NCBI GenBank assembly: GCA_023229405.1
Contig: JALNZH010000048.1
Coordinates: 1-16,569, forward strand
Direction: 5' to 3'
Length of the DNA stretch: 16,569 nt
DNA from: Bacteroidota bacterium
GTDB taxonomy: Bacteria > Bacteroidota > Ignavibacteria > UBA10030 > UBA8401
Shown: one piece after another, positions 1 to 7,070 of the stretch
Position numbering within the stretch: the first letter of the stretch is position 1
Layout: each line of letters opens with the position of its first letter
Notes under the pieces: generated by a model
What the model saw: the letters and a program-made list of their open reading frames with translations, nothing else
What the model was told of the DNA's origin: nothing
Database searches by the model: none
Position numbers and translations under genes: made by a program

Positions 1-433
1 ACTCTTTTACTTTACCGGCAAATGCAACCGTCGGAATTGTTGTTGCACTGTCATTCGTCCAGCGGTAGATTTTAAAGTCTTCCGTCAGACCGTTGAGAAT
101 AAGGTTACTTGCATAGACCACACCATCAGCGGTAATTTCAATGTCCTGTAGGATCGAACCACCGCCGCCAGAAATACCGGTCATAGTTAATGAATCAAGC
201 AATACACCCGTTGCTGCGTTAAAAACATAAATTCTCGGTAAATCCCTATTGGTAACAAGATAATGTCCATTGGAAATGTTGAGCGCGGCACCGCGGGTGG
301 CGCTCGTAATACCCATCGGCCAGGTGCCGGCAGAAACTTTCCACACCTCGGTGAATTGCGCAGCCGCGGAACTCACCATCAACAACAGGCATGCTGCAAT
401 CGCCAGAACCGGAAATAATTTTCTCTTATTCAT
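1..433 (-). CDS. Exported propeller-like protein, partial (3' end outside window)
   Basis: The reading frame starts at ATG 431-433 and stays open through position 1, giving 144 codons plus one base, so the C-terminus is missing. A Shine-Dalgarno GAGGAA (complement of 438-443) supports the start. Residues 1-26 form a classical Sec signal peptide: a basic N-terminus (MNKRK), a hydrophobic core rich in L/A/I, then an S-S-A-A-A-Q cleavage region. The mature part begins W-K-V-S-A-G-T-W-P and contains phrases such as Y-L-V-T-N-R-D and R-I-Y-V-F-N-A-A-T-G-V-L. These resemble beta-propeller blades of exported proteins from T9SS-bearing bacteria, possibly the DUF4623 type (from memory, not checked). 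It lies 111 bp downstream of the large T9SS protein on the same strand and may be co-transcribed with it. A C-terminal sorting domain is expected but lies outside the window. Function unknown. Confidence 0.8.
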   Translation of the reverse strand, partial: MNKRKLFPVLAIAACLLLMVSSAAAQFTEVWKVSAGTWPMGITSATRGAALNISNGHYLVTNRDLPRIYVFNAATGVLLDSLTMTGISGGGGSILQDIEITADGVVYASNLILNGLTEDFKIYRWTNDSATTIPTVAFAGKVKE

Positions 434-493
434 ACTGTTCCTCATTAATTAGTTATTTTCAACTCCGTGAAATTCCGTCCGAACTGCGAGACA

Positions 494-539
494 ACGGAAG
501 GATAAACATATATGTTCGTCCTTCCGTATCCGCATACGG
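494..539. repeat. Two overlapping inverted repeats (intercistronic hairpins)
   Basis: Arm ACGGAAGGA (494-502) pairs with TCCTTCCGT (519-527). Between them AACATA (505-510) pairs with TATGTT (511-516). Only the TA/CG pair at 503-504/517-518 interrupts the stem, so 34 bp form one nearly perfect palindrome. A second hairpin, CCGTAT (524-529), loop CCGC, ATACGG (534-539), shares CCGTAT with the first, so the two cannot form fully at the same time. They sit 6 bp beyond the stop of the 545-3316 gene and 61 bp before the start of the next gene on the minus strand. No T-run follows on the minus strand, so this is not a classical intrinsic terminator. A processing, stability or attenuation element between two co-transcribed genes is an inference. 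Confidence 0.7.
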
Positions 540-544
540 TATTC

Positions 545-3316
545 CTACTTTATCATTACCATTTTTTTGATTTGGGTAAAGGTACCAACACTCAATCGAC
601 AGAAATAAACACCGGAAGCAATTTTACGTCCGCTGTTATCTGTTCCGTTCCACATCATACGGTGAGTACCGGCATCCTGCTGTTCGGAAACCAGCGTCAT
701 CACTTCCCGGCCGGAGACGTCATAAATTTTCAGATTAACGAAACCATCGGCCGGTAATTGGTATTCAATGGTTGTGGTAGGATTAAATGGATTCGGATAA
801 TTCTGCTGTAACGCATACGTTGTCGGAATTTCAGATGATACGCCGCCTGCGCTCGTCACCTTCAATATCCGAATATCATTGAGCGAAATATTTTTTACTG
901 TCAGCAAGATATCATCAGACGACTGAAGCACTTCCGCTTCCAACATCAGTATTTGTCCTCCGTGAAGAACAGCCTCTCCACTCGCCATCGCGATAGAAAT
1001 CGAGCCGTTTTGCATATTTGATGCCAGTGTGAAATCTTTCGTTAGTGTCGTTGTCGTGACGCTACGTATTTTCAGATGCGATGAATTGAACTCCACGTTC
1101 ATTTCCGCCGATCTCAATCCGGAAAGATTCTGCGGAATAGAGATTGGAATATTCACGATTTTCCCGGAGCTGCCTTTTGCCGCCGCAATAATCAGCGAAA
1201 CGGGAGCAGCTTCGGATCCATTGACATTACCTAGCGGAGGCAGCGGCTGTTTCCACGGCAGGAATGGAATTTTTCCGACAACGTGAGCAAGCATTACACT
1301 TGCATCTACAGCATTCGTTGCTGTTCCTTCATCGGAAAGATTCACATCTGCTGCAAAAATCTCACCCGCGCTGAGTGTGCGCAAGCTGACACTATGTTGC
1401 AACACCCACGATGCATCCAACACTGAGACAAATCCATTTCCCGTAACATCGCCGCGACCAACTTCTGCGCCGATCATGCCGAATGGATTATGAGAAACAT
1501 TGTCCAGGTTCATTACCCACGGCTGCGAACCATTGGGAGCCATAAACCAGATGGCATCAATTGATGCACGCGGACCTTTAATCTTTGACGATCCCGATGT
1601 AACCACCCAAGGTGTCCAGTGTGTGGGATCTTCAACATTCCATTGATAAAGATGCCATTCGCCGTCATTAATTACCGGCAACATAACAGACCGCTTTGTC
1701 GTAGGATCGAGCGGATCATCCATACCAATAGCAACCTTGGCACCGGCAGGAGCCGTATTTGTCTTCAACCAATATCCAATCCAACCAAACGGCGCTATAC
1801 TGTCGTTATTGGCCGGCGATCCTGTTCCTGAGAGAAACCGGCAACTGAGATCACTGGAGCTTGCTGCATTATCAACAAGACGTATTTCAACGGCACCGCC
1901 CGTACCGGAGCGGGAATACATCGATGTCCATGCAGCGGTAGACGATGCGTCAACACCCGTAGTCGATCCGGAGTAGGTCGGATGCACATTAAAGTGTCCG
2001 GCGGTTTTATCAAAATTGTCGATCACTCTTGTACCATGCGTACCGACATTCATCGGAATATTGGTGATAAATTTGGACGGCGCAGCAGACGGTGCGACAT
2101 ACATTCTCATCCATTCCGCACTGGGATTCGCATAATAGATATTTCCCAGAACATCGACAGCAATGGAATGATTAGCAGATGTACTTGTACTGGGTGTGAA
2201 CAGTTTGGTAAACGTTTTAGCTGCGAAATCAAGTTTAAAGACACCGCCGTTAGCACCAAGAACTCGGCCGTAAATAATGTCATCAACATTCGATGCGGCG
2301 TTTGCACCGGAAAATACGAACAAATGCGTTACTCGTTCCGGTAACGTCAATGTGTCGATTGGTACGAACGTGCGAGAGAGACGCACAACATTTTTATATG
2401 TTGTTGAAGATCCGCCGAATGATACATACACATAACCGGAATCATCAACGGCAACATCTCTTGTGTACCCACCAGCTGCTGTATCTGCAAAAATCGTGTC
2501 AACAACACCTGCCGGTGTTCTGCGAACAACTGCACGACCTGTCGCAATCAGTAATGTCGGTTGCGGGGCGCCATACGCGGCAATACCGCGCGGCAATCCG
2601 ATTTTTAAGGTATCCTGTATTGTCTGCATTAAAATTGTATCACGAAATACCTGAATGTTTCTGAGCGTGTTGTTCGAAACATACAAATCTCCGTTCCGTG
2701 CAAAAGAAAGATACCATGGATCGGTCCCGGTGGACGGAAGAGGATAATATTGATTTCCAAATGCCGTCTTAAAATCGCCATGGGAATGCGCCACCAAAAT
2801 CCGCGCATATCCGTAAGACGATGGTTCGGAGAGCATTGCGTTTCCGAACCACGGACTGTTTGGATTCGTTACAATTTCAACATCGCGACTGGAAAGTCCG
2901 ATGCCAGTTCCAAGGTATACCGGATTTTCCCATGCCTGTGTCCATACGGCTGCGGTATTTCCGGTGTCGGAAGTAAAGACAGAAAAATTATACCGCCCGG
3001 TCGGGACAATCTTTCCGCTATCATTTTTTCCGTCCCATGCCACAGAATAGACACCGGGGGCGAGATTCAGCAGTGGAATAAATTTCCGAACAGTAACTGG
3101 TCCGGCATTCACCCATACGGAGACCGTATCAGCATGCCCGTTCAATGTGAACCACAAGAGCGCATTCGTACCATCATAAAATGAACCATCGAACGCTAGA
3201 GTTGAATCGGCATTGGTCACGCGTAAACCGGAAGCATATGTCCCGGCGTACGTCATTCCGCCAACGCCCAAAAGCAATAGCAGTATTGCTATCGTAGAGA
3301 GTGAAAATTGTTTCAT
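545..3316 (-). CDS. Large modular secreted protein with FlgD-like, propeller, dockerin-like, cohesin-like and T9SS sorting domains
   Basis: This is a 923-residue exported protein of unknown function. Residues 1-24 are a Sec signal peptide (MKQF, poly-L core, T-Y-A-G). Residues about 28-116 look like a FlgD-type Ig fold (V-A-W-D-G-K-N-D-S-G-K, then G-R-Y-N-F-S-V). Residues about 145-425 contain propeller-like blades (G-D-L-Y-V-S-N-N; D-S-G-Y-V-Y-V-S-F; L-G-N-I-Y-Y-A-N). Residues about 430-612 resemble a jelly-roll carbohydrate-binding module, starting V-I-D-N-F-D. Residues 620-682 hold two dockerin-like repeats (G-D-V-T-G-N-G at 622-628, A-D-V-N-L-S-D at 656-662). Residues about 704-830 are cohesin-like. 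Residues 834-923 are a T9SS type A sorting domain (N-Y-P-N-P-F-N-P, ending K-K-M-V-M-I-K). An AGGAGG (complement of 3324-3329), 7 nt from ATG, fixes the start. No catalytic domain is recognisable, so a structural, adhesive or glycan-binding role is likely. It should cross the outer membrane by T9SS and be anchored or released. Confidence 0.9.
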   Translation of the reverse strand: MKQFSLSTIAILLLLLGVGGMTYAGTYASGLRVTNADSTLAFDGSFYDGTNALLWFTLNGHADTVSVWVNAGPVTVRKFIPLLNLAPGVYSVAWDGKNDSGKIVPTGRYNFSVFTSDTGNTAAVWTQAWENPVYLGTGIGLSSRDVEIVTNPNSPWFGNAMLSEPSSYGYARILVAHSHGDFKTAFGNQYYPLPSTGTDPWYLSFARNGDLYVSNNTLRNIQVFRDTILMQTIQDTLKIGLPRGIAAYGAPQPTLLIATGRAVVRRTPAGVVDTIFADTAAGGYTRDVAVDDSGYVYVSFGGSSTTYKNVVRLSRTFVPIDTLTLPERVTHLFVFSGANAASNVDDIIYGRVLGANGGVFKLDFAAKTFTKLFTPSTSTSANHSIAVDVLGNIYYANPSAEWMRMYVAPSAAPSKFITNIPMNVGTHGTRVIDNFDKTAGHFNVHPTYSGSTTGVDASSTAAWTSMYSRSGTGGAVEIRLVDNAASSSDLSCRFLSGTGSPANNDSIAPFGWIGYWLKTNTAPAGAKVAIGMDDPLDPTTKRSVMLPVINDGEWHLYQWNVEDPTHWTPWVVTSGSSKIKGPRASIDAIWFMAPNGSQPWVMNLDNVSHNPFGMIGAEVGRGDVTGNGFVSVLDASWVLQHSVSLRTLSAGEIFAADVNLSDEGTATNAVDASVMLAHVVGKIPFLPWKQPLPPLGNVNGSEAAPVSLIIAAAKGSSGKIVNIPISIPQNLSGLRSAEMNVEFNSSHLKIRSVTTTTLTKDFTLASNMQNGSISIAMASGEAVLHGGQILMLEAEVLQSSDDILLTVKNISLNDIRILKVTSAGGVSSEIPTTYALQQNYPNPFNPTTTIEYQLPADGFVNLKIYDVSGREVMTLVSEQQDAGTHRMMWNGTDNSGRKIASGVYFCRLSVGTFTQIKKMVMIK

Positions 3317-3433
3317 TGTTAATCCTCCTGAAAAAGTTCGGAGTGTTCGTGGATTAGTGCATTCTATATCTTCTGACTACTGTAGTATTTTATTGTTCAA
3401 CTCGTCATGAAAAAAATAGCAATACCCTTTCGA

Positions 3434-3460
3434 CGGATAGAGATATCCGGTGTTCTCTAT
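3434..3460. repeat. Overlapping small inverted repeats upstream of the T9SS gene
   Basis: CGGATA (3434-3439), loop GAGA, TATCCG (3444-3449) is a perfect 6-bp stem. ATAGAGA (3437-3443) also pairs with TCTCTAT (3454-3460) as a 7-bp stem with a 10-nt loop. The two stems share bases and exclude each other. They lie about 120-145 bp upstream of the start of the 545-3316 gene on its template side. They could be an operator, or a leader structure if transcription begins further upstream. That role is inference. Confidence 0.4.
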
Positions 3461-3689
3461 TGAGGGAAAAATGTGGAAAACAAGTGGAATGGCAGTAACA
3501 ATCGGTTCATCAATTCTCACATTAGGGAAAATGTCACACCGAAAATGAAACTAGGTTTCAATGCATTGAGGATGAGCATCGGAGGTGATACACTTACTGA
3601 AAAAATATGGACAAACCTTTTTAGAGAAGCAAGCGGAAATTTGCTTTCCTCTGTTATCTTACGAAATTTGATTGCAGCAGAAAAATATT

Positions 3690-3732
3690 AAAAAAAATTG
3701 TACGTAGTGTACTCGCACAAAATTTTTTCACT
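3690..3732 (-). terminator. Weak possible terminator downstream of dsbD
   Basis: Read on the minus strand, an A-rich arm and TTGT are followed by a loop holding GTAC-ACTAC-GTAC, then ACAA and a run of eight T. Arms A6/T6 and TTGT/ACAA pair with a 2-base mismatch. The stem is short and AT-rich, and the site is about 130 nt after the dsbD stop. It is the only T-run-associated hairpin I see in the spacer, so it is offered as the possible dsbD terminator with low confidence. Confidence 0.25.
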
Positions 3733-3864
3733 GTAGGTATTTATCACTTTTTAAGGAAGCGCTTTTATGGGCGATTTCGCAAAATAACAAATAGAAGATT
3801 TATTGATCGGGATTGTAAATTCCGCAGGACAGTGAATACACGCTTTTAATGGAAGAAAAATTTA

Positions 3865-5667
3865 TTACAGTGCTCCCTGAATTTTTTCCAAAAATACTTC
3901 TGCATTTACAAATCCCGTAATCCGTTCCACTACATTTCCGTTAGCATCAATAATTACTATTGTCGGCACACCTTTAATATGAAATCGTTTTGCCAGGACT
4001 GCGGTTTCTGGTGAATCGGATTGTGTCATGTCCGCTTTGTACATGTGGAATTTTTGTGACTGTTCGACGACGCGTCTATCGGAAAATGTTAATGCATCAA
4101 GTTCTTTGCACGGTATGCACCAGTCCGCATAAAAATCGATAATCATCGCTTCATTGTTTTTTAGCGACGTTTCAAACGATGCTTGTGAAAATGTTTTCCA
4201 TTCCGGCGAATGTTTTTGCACCGGGATCATTGCATAAATGGAAACAGCCGTAATGATAAGACTCAAAGCGATCTTAACAGTGCGGAATCCTTTGACACTG
4301 TTTCCTCTTTTATCTATAAACAGTAATATAGAAGCAGCGATGATACCGAACACCGGAAGTACAAACGATCGGACAGCTTTCGGAAGGATCGGATCGAGGA
4401 AATACAATGCCATGCCGAGCATGATAAATCCGAACAGATGTTTTACTCCCTCCATCCATTCGCCGGAACGTGGTAGATTTTTGATCTTGCCGGAGAATAA
4501 GGCAAGGATGAGGTACGGAAATCCGAGTCCGAGCGAGAGAATGAAAAACATCAGAAAACCTTGGAATGGATCACCTTTGGCCGCAACAAACGTGACTAAT
4601 CCGAGAACAAATGGTCCGATACACGGTGCGGCGACGATTCCCATCGTTAGTCCCATAAAAAACGCGCCGAACGTTCCCCCCTTCGCGCCGCCAGCGGCTG
4701 CCATCCAGGAACTGGGAAGAGTAAATTCATACACTCCGAATTGACTGAGGGCAAGAACAACGAAGAGTACGGCAATTCCGATAATCACAGAGATATTTTG
4801 CAGCAGCGTGCCGAACAAAGCACCGCTCATCGATGTCACAACGCCGATCACGGAATACGTTAATGCCATACCAAGCATATAGAGTACTCCGAGCAGAAAC
4901 AATTTGCTCGTCCTTCCTTCACTCTGTCCGCCAAAATATCCGACGGTAATTGGAATAAGTGGATAGACGCACGGGGTAAGATTTAATGCAAGTCCACCAA
5001 GAAAAATTAAGAGTAAGGAGACAGCGAGTCCGCTTTTTTCCAATGTCGAGGCAAGCGTATTGTCCTCCACAGCGCTTGCGGGAGCGCCGCCATATGTTTG
5101 TAGCGGCTCTGAAATGGCTTGTTCTTGCGGTTGTTCCACTATTCTGTTTTCCGTCCGATCCGGTTGGACAGTATATGCCGGTGACGAAGCGGTCGCATTT
5201 ACATTCACTTCTACAGTGGCTGAAACAGTTTTCGGTGCCAGGCATGTCTGATCGTTGCACGCCTGATAATTCAGTTTCACCGTCACCGGTTGTTTTCCTG
5301 CAATGGCATTTTTTTCTGCCGTAAGTGTCAGTGTTATATCGATCTTCCCTTCAAAAACAGAGACCGGTTGTTCGGAAAATGAAAATGTCACATCGTGAGG
5401 ATTCGGGAAATTCGTTTTTCCCAAACTGATTCCGTTCCCGGACGCAGACACTTTCGTTGCTATCAGGGATTCATCATTCGGTATGTGTGAGTTGATATGC
5501 CATGGTGATTCGATATCAACCGTCAACATGACCATACGTTGTTCACCGGCGACCATCTCGACAGTACTCGTGGGTAAAGAAATCTTTACCGGATTAATTG
5601 ATTGTGCATTCGAAAAACCAAGGAAAAGGAAAAGAAGTGAAAAAAATGACTTCATATAGTTATCCAT
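3865..5667 (-). CDS. dsbD: Thiol:disulfide interchange protein DsbD (full length)
   Basis: DsbD carries electrons from cytoplasmic thioredoxin across the inner membrane to envelope thiol proteins such as disulfide isomerases and cytochrome c maturation factors. The 600-residue product has all three classical modules. After a signal peptide (to about residue 22), an N-terminal alpha domain holds the cysteine pair C137/C142 in Y-Q-A-C-N-D-Q-T-C. Residues about 212-480 are a roughly eight-helix CcdA-like membrane domain. It has a cysteine in each half: C233 in L-N-L-T-P-C-V-Y-P and C349 in A-A-P-C-I-G-P. The C-terminal thioredoxin-like domain has W-C-I-P-C-K (C517/C520) and the cis-proline loop G-V-P-T near 567-570. 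No key cysteine is missing. The start is uncertain: ATG 5667 lacks a good Shine-Dalgarno, and an internal ATG at 5655 gives a more typical signal peptide (MKSFFSLLFLFL). It stands alone, with long spacers on both sides. An inverted copy of its 5' end lies at 6058-6084. Confidence 0.93.
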   Translation of the reverse strand: MDNYMKSFFSLLFLFLGFSNAQSINPVKISLPTSTVEMVAGEQRMVMLTVDIESPWHINSHIPNDESLIATKVSASGNGISLGKTNFPNPHDVTFSFSEQPVSVFEGKIDITLTLTAEKNAIAGKQPVTVKLNYQACNDQTCLAPKTVSATVEVNVNATASSPAYTVQPDRTENRIVEQPQEQAISEPLQTYGGAPASAVEDNTLASTLEKSGLAVSLLLIFLGGLALNLTPCVYPLIPITVGYFGGQSEGRTSKLFLLGVLYMLGMALTYSVIGVVTSMSGALFGTLLQNISVIIGIAVLFVVLALSQFGVYEFTLPSSWMAAAGGAKGGTFGAFFMGLTMGIVAAPCIGPFVLGLVTFVAAKGDPFQGFLMFFILSLGLGFPYLILALFSGKIKNLPRSGEWMEGVKHLFGFIMLGMALYFLDPILPKAVRSFVLPVFGIIAASILLFIDKRGNSVKGFRTVKIALSLIITAVSIYAMIPVQKHSPEWKTFSQASFETSLKNNEAMIIDFYADWCIPCKELDALTFSDRRVVEQSQKFHMYKADMTQSDSPETAVLAKRFHIKGVPTIVIIDANGNVVERITGFVNAEVFLEKIQGAL

Positions 5668-5683
5668 ACTTGTCCAAAATAAA
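5656..5683 (-). repeat. Inverted repeat arm at the dsbD 5' end (partner 6058-6084)
   Basis: Read on the minus strand, TTTATTTTGGACA (5683 to 5671) is identical to plus-strand 6058-6070. The match continues imperfectly into the first dsbD codons: about 23 of 28 positions agree once one gap is allowed. The arm therefore covers the likely dsbD ribosome-binding region and start codon. It could be a shared protein-binding site, a small duplication or chance in AT-rich DNA. Confidence 0.55.
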
Positions 5684-5878
5684 TCATAAAAGAGAAAAAC
5701 TTATTTCTTCTTTTCTTGACGGGGTTCCGAAGGAATGCCGACATGGTATAAAGCTTTGGTCGGCACAAGAAAAAAAGGAATAAGAACCCCTTGCGAAATG
5801 TAACGCGCGCGATGAATCCCGTTCGCACTTGCCCGTAGATGGCAAAAAACGCCATCAAAAGTCCCCTCATGATTTCAG

Positions 5879-5989
5879 GCCCCCCTCTGTATCTCCCCCT
5901 TTACAGGGGGAGAAATAACTCGCTCAATCCTCCTAAATTTCGCTCCTTCCCACATCTCATCCAACACTGTAAGGAATGTAGGGGAGGGC
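5879..5989. repeat. Candidate palindromic dispersed repeat with GC-rich hairpin
   Basis: A perfect 8-bp stem, TCTCCCCC (5892-5899), loop TTTACA, GGGGGAGA (5906-5913), stands out from the AT-rich surroundings. The ends of the segment, 5879-5891 and 5977-5989, pair imperfectly (9 of 13 positions). The pyrimidine-rich, nested-palindrome style resembles short dispersed repeats that I recall between genes in Ignavibacteria-like genomes. Only one copy lies in this window, so its repeat status is inferred. It has no T-run, so it is not called a terminator. Confidence 0.4.
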
Positions 5990-6057
5990 TTACTTTTCTC
6001 AACATAACATATCTTCCATACATCCACTTGTTTCGATAAATTTTTGTCAATAAGGGG

Positions 6058-6084
6058 TTTATTTTGGACAGATATGATAGTTAT
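6058..6084 (+). repeat. Inverted repeat arm matching the dsbD 5' end
   Basis: TTTATTTTGGACA at 6058-6070 is the exact inverse complement of 5671-5683. The next 14 bases, running to the shared TTAT/CTAT end, match less well. The two arms enclose about 400 bp, including the GC-rich hairpin element. Confidence 0.55.
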
Positions 6085-6109
6085 CAGACTTTTTCATTAT
6101 TAACATTAT

Positions 6110-6125
6110 TGGTAATTACTCAGTG
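6110..6125 (+). repeat. 16-bp inverted repeat, left arm
   Basis: TGGTAATTACTCAGTG matches the inverse complement of 6318-6333 (TGGTAACTACTCAGTG) at 15 of 16 positions. The two arms bound a 224-bp segment. They could be terminal repeats of a decayed miniature element or paired binding sites. Confidence 0.5.
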
Positions 6126-6185
6126 TAAATTTTGTTAAGCTAAAAATATTAGTCCTTATGAGCGTCCGAATGACCGATGCTATCG

Positions 6186-6291
6186 GGCGGGCAGCGAAGA
6201 ATTTGTATTACTCATCATCGAATGTGTTACTCTTCGTATCAGATTCTTCACTTCGTTCTGATATACAACAGCAGAACTTGTTGAGAATGAC
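6186..6291. repeat. Degenerate dispersed-repeat-like segment
   Basis: The segment contains GCAGCGAAGAAT (6191-6202), ATTCTTCACTTCG (6243-6255) and GAGAATGAC (6283-6291). These are recognisable fragments of a short repeat seen between genes in several phyla, whose core reads roughly GTCATTCTGAGCGAAGCG followed by AAGAATCT. A 7-bp stem, TATCAGA (6237-6243) with TCTGATA (6257-6263), lies inside. The identification is from memory and the copy is degraded, so confidence is low. Confidence 0.35.
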
Positions 6292-6317
6292 GGCGATAGT
6301 ATATTGATTGTTACCAT

Positions 6318-6333
6318 CACTGAGTAGTTACCA
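6318..6333 (-). repeat. 16-bp inverted repeat, right arm
   Basis: CACTGAGTAGTTACCA is the inverse complement of 6110-6125 with one mismatch. Next to it, GTTACCAT occurs twice in direct orientation (6310-6317 and 6327-6334), 17 bp apart start to start, each with ATTGATT nearby. This clustering suggests binding sites or a repeat end rather than chance. Confidence 0.5.
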
Positions 6334-6532
6334 TTATTGATTACTATAATAGTGAAGATGTGAACCACTTCCACCATTCAATTGTTACAAAATACAACGA
6401 TAATAACACTTGAGATGCAAAAATCGTTCAATAGAGAGTGCATTATTCTCTAACAGTATGATGCAATATAAAGAAAAATGATTCCGATTTTTCAGAAGCC
6501 CGAAGAAACAACAAAATATGACCTGGGATTAC

Positions 6533-6561
6533 TTGACATTTTTTACTGTTTATCGTATGTT
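6533..6561 (+). promoter_or_regulatory. Strong sigma-70-type promoter of ssb
   Basis: TTGACA (6533-6538), a 17-bp spacer and TATGTT (6556-6561) match the housekeeping promoter consensus, with transcription expected near 6568. A perfect Shine-Dalgarno AAGGAGGT (6587-6594) follows, 3 nt before the ssb ATG. The predicted leader is only about 30 nt. Confidence 0.75.
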
Positions 6562-6597
6562 TTTTCCACAAATCACAATATCACCTAAGGAGGTCTT

Positions 6598-7017
6598 ATG
6601 TCACGTAGTCTAAACAAGGTTCAATTGATCGGAAATTTGGGTAAAGACCCCGAATTAAAGTACACGCCAAGCGGCGTTGCAGTTGCTACATTTTCCATTG
6701 CCACCAGTGAAAGCTGGAAGGATCAGGATGGAAACCAACAGGAAAAAACCGAATGGCACAATATTGTCGCATGGCGGAAGCTTGCGGAAATTTGCGGCGA
6801 ATATCTGAAAAAAGGAAAAAAAGTCTACCTTGAAGGCAAATTACAGACACGCAATTATGAAAAAGATGGTATCAAACGGTACATTACGGAAATTGTTGCA
6901 GACCAGTTGATTATGCTGGACGGTGGCGGAGGTAAAGGGAACAGCAATAGCGGTCCCGCAGCCGAATCAACACCGGTACACTCGGATGCTCCGAAAGATG
7001 ACGACCTGCCGTTTTAA
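6598..7017 (+). CDS. ssb: Single-stranded DNA-binding protein SSB
   Basis: SSB coats single-stranded DNA during replication, recombination and repair, and recruits partner proteins through its C-terminal tip. The 139-residue product has the bacterial form. An OB fold covers residues about 4-108: N-K-V-Q-L-I-G-N-L-G-K-D-P-E-L at the start, T-E-W-H-N-I-V-A-W-R at 51-60, V-Y-L-E-G-K-L-Q-T-R at 76-85. W40 and W53 are likely base-stacking aromatics. A short Gly/Asn/Pro-rich linker (about 109-133) leads to the acidic tip D-D-D-L-P-F. The linker is short compared with the E. coli protein (about 178 residues). The start is fixed by the AAGGAGGT site. It has its own promoter and a strong terminator, so it is mainly monocistronic and is not in the common rpsF-ssb-rpsR arrangement. 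Confidence 0.97.
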   Translation: MSRSLNKVQLIGNLGKDPELKYTPSGVAVATFSIATSESWKDQDGNQQEKTEWHNIVAWRKLAEICGEYLKKGKKVYLEGKLQTRNYEKDGIKRYITEIVADQLIMLDGGGGKGNSNSGPAAESTPVHSDAPKDDDLPF

Positions 7018-7038
7018 TGTATTGATGTCGCATTCAAC

Positions 7039-7070
7039 AGCCCTGTCCATACGGACAGGGCTTCTTTTTT
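7039..7070 (+). terminator. Intrinsic terminator after ssb
   Basis: AGCCCTGTCC (7039-7048), loop ATAC, GGACAGGGCT (7053-7062) form a perfect 10-bp GC-rich stem, followed directly by a T-rich tail to 7070. It lies 22 bp after the ssb stop. The tail runs into AAGGG, the likely ribosome-binding site of ggt, so any ggt transcription from the ssb promoter depends on readthrough here. Confidence 0.92.

Larger units (their letters stand above)
3317..3864. other. Intergenic spacer, no convincing gene
   Basis: This 548-bp stretch is AT-rich. On its left it must carry the promoter of the minus-strand T9SS gene, but I cannot identify a clear -35/-10 pair. It contains a small imperfect palindrome, ACTAC-T-GTAGT, at 3376-3386, the overlapping hairpins at 3434-3460, and an A/T-rich terminator-like site near 3690-3732. 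A GTG-started open frame at 3473-3691 on the plus strand has a GAGGG 6 nt upstream, but its 72-residue product resembles no family I know, so I do not call it a gene. It could hold a small RNA or the remains of a short gene. Confidence 0.5.
5668..6597. other. Long AT-rich spacer between divergent dsbD and ssb, rich in inverted repeats
   Basis: This 930-bp stretch holds no gene I can support. The frames open here (for example 5839-6039 plus and 6180-6377 minus) have low-complexity products with no family resemblance. Going left to right it contains the dsbD upstream region (no clear promoter), a GC-rich hairpin element (5879-5989), the partner arm of the dsbD inverted repeat (6058-6084), a 16-bp inverted repeat pair (6110-6125 and 6318-6333) enclosing a degenerate repeat-like segment (about 6186-6291), small stems at 6432-6452, and the ssb promoter and ribosome-binding site at its right end. 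Confidence 0.6.

Noticed and set aside
3473..3691. Plus-strand GTG-started open frame of 72 residues with an upstream GAGGG
   Set aside because: The product shows no recognisable family, repeat or membrane feature. A competing ATG at 3471 with the same GAGGG gives only a 25-residue frame. The surrounding DNA is AT-rich and non-coding in character.
5716..5752. TTGACG and TATAAA on the plus strand as a promoter
   Set aside because: The spacer is 25 bp, far from the usual 16-18, and no gene follows on that strand until ssb, which has its own strong promoter.
5598..6039. Open frames around the dsbD start and in the GC-rich hairpin element
   Set aside because: They are short, overlap repeat-like or A/T-rich sequence, lack good ribosome-binding sites, and their products are low-complexity or basic.
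6180..6377. Minus-strand open frame of 65 residues
   Set aside because: It is made almost wholly of the degenerate repeat and inverted repeat segments and has no ribosome-binding site or family resemblance.
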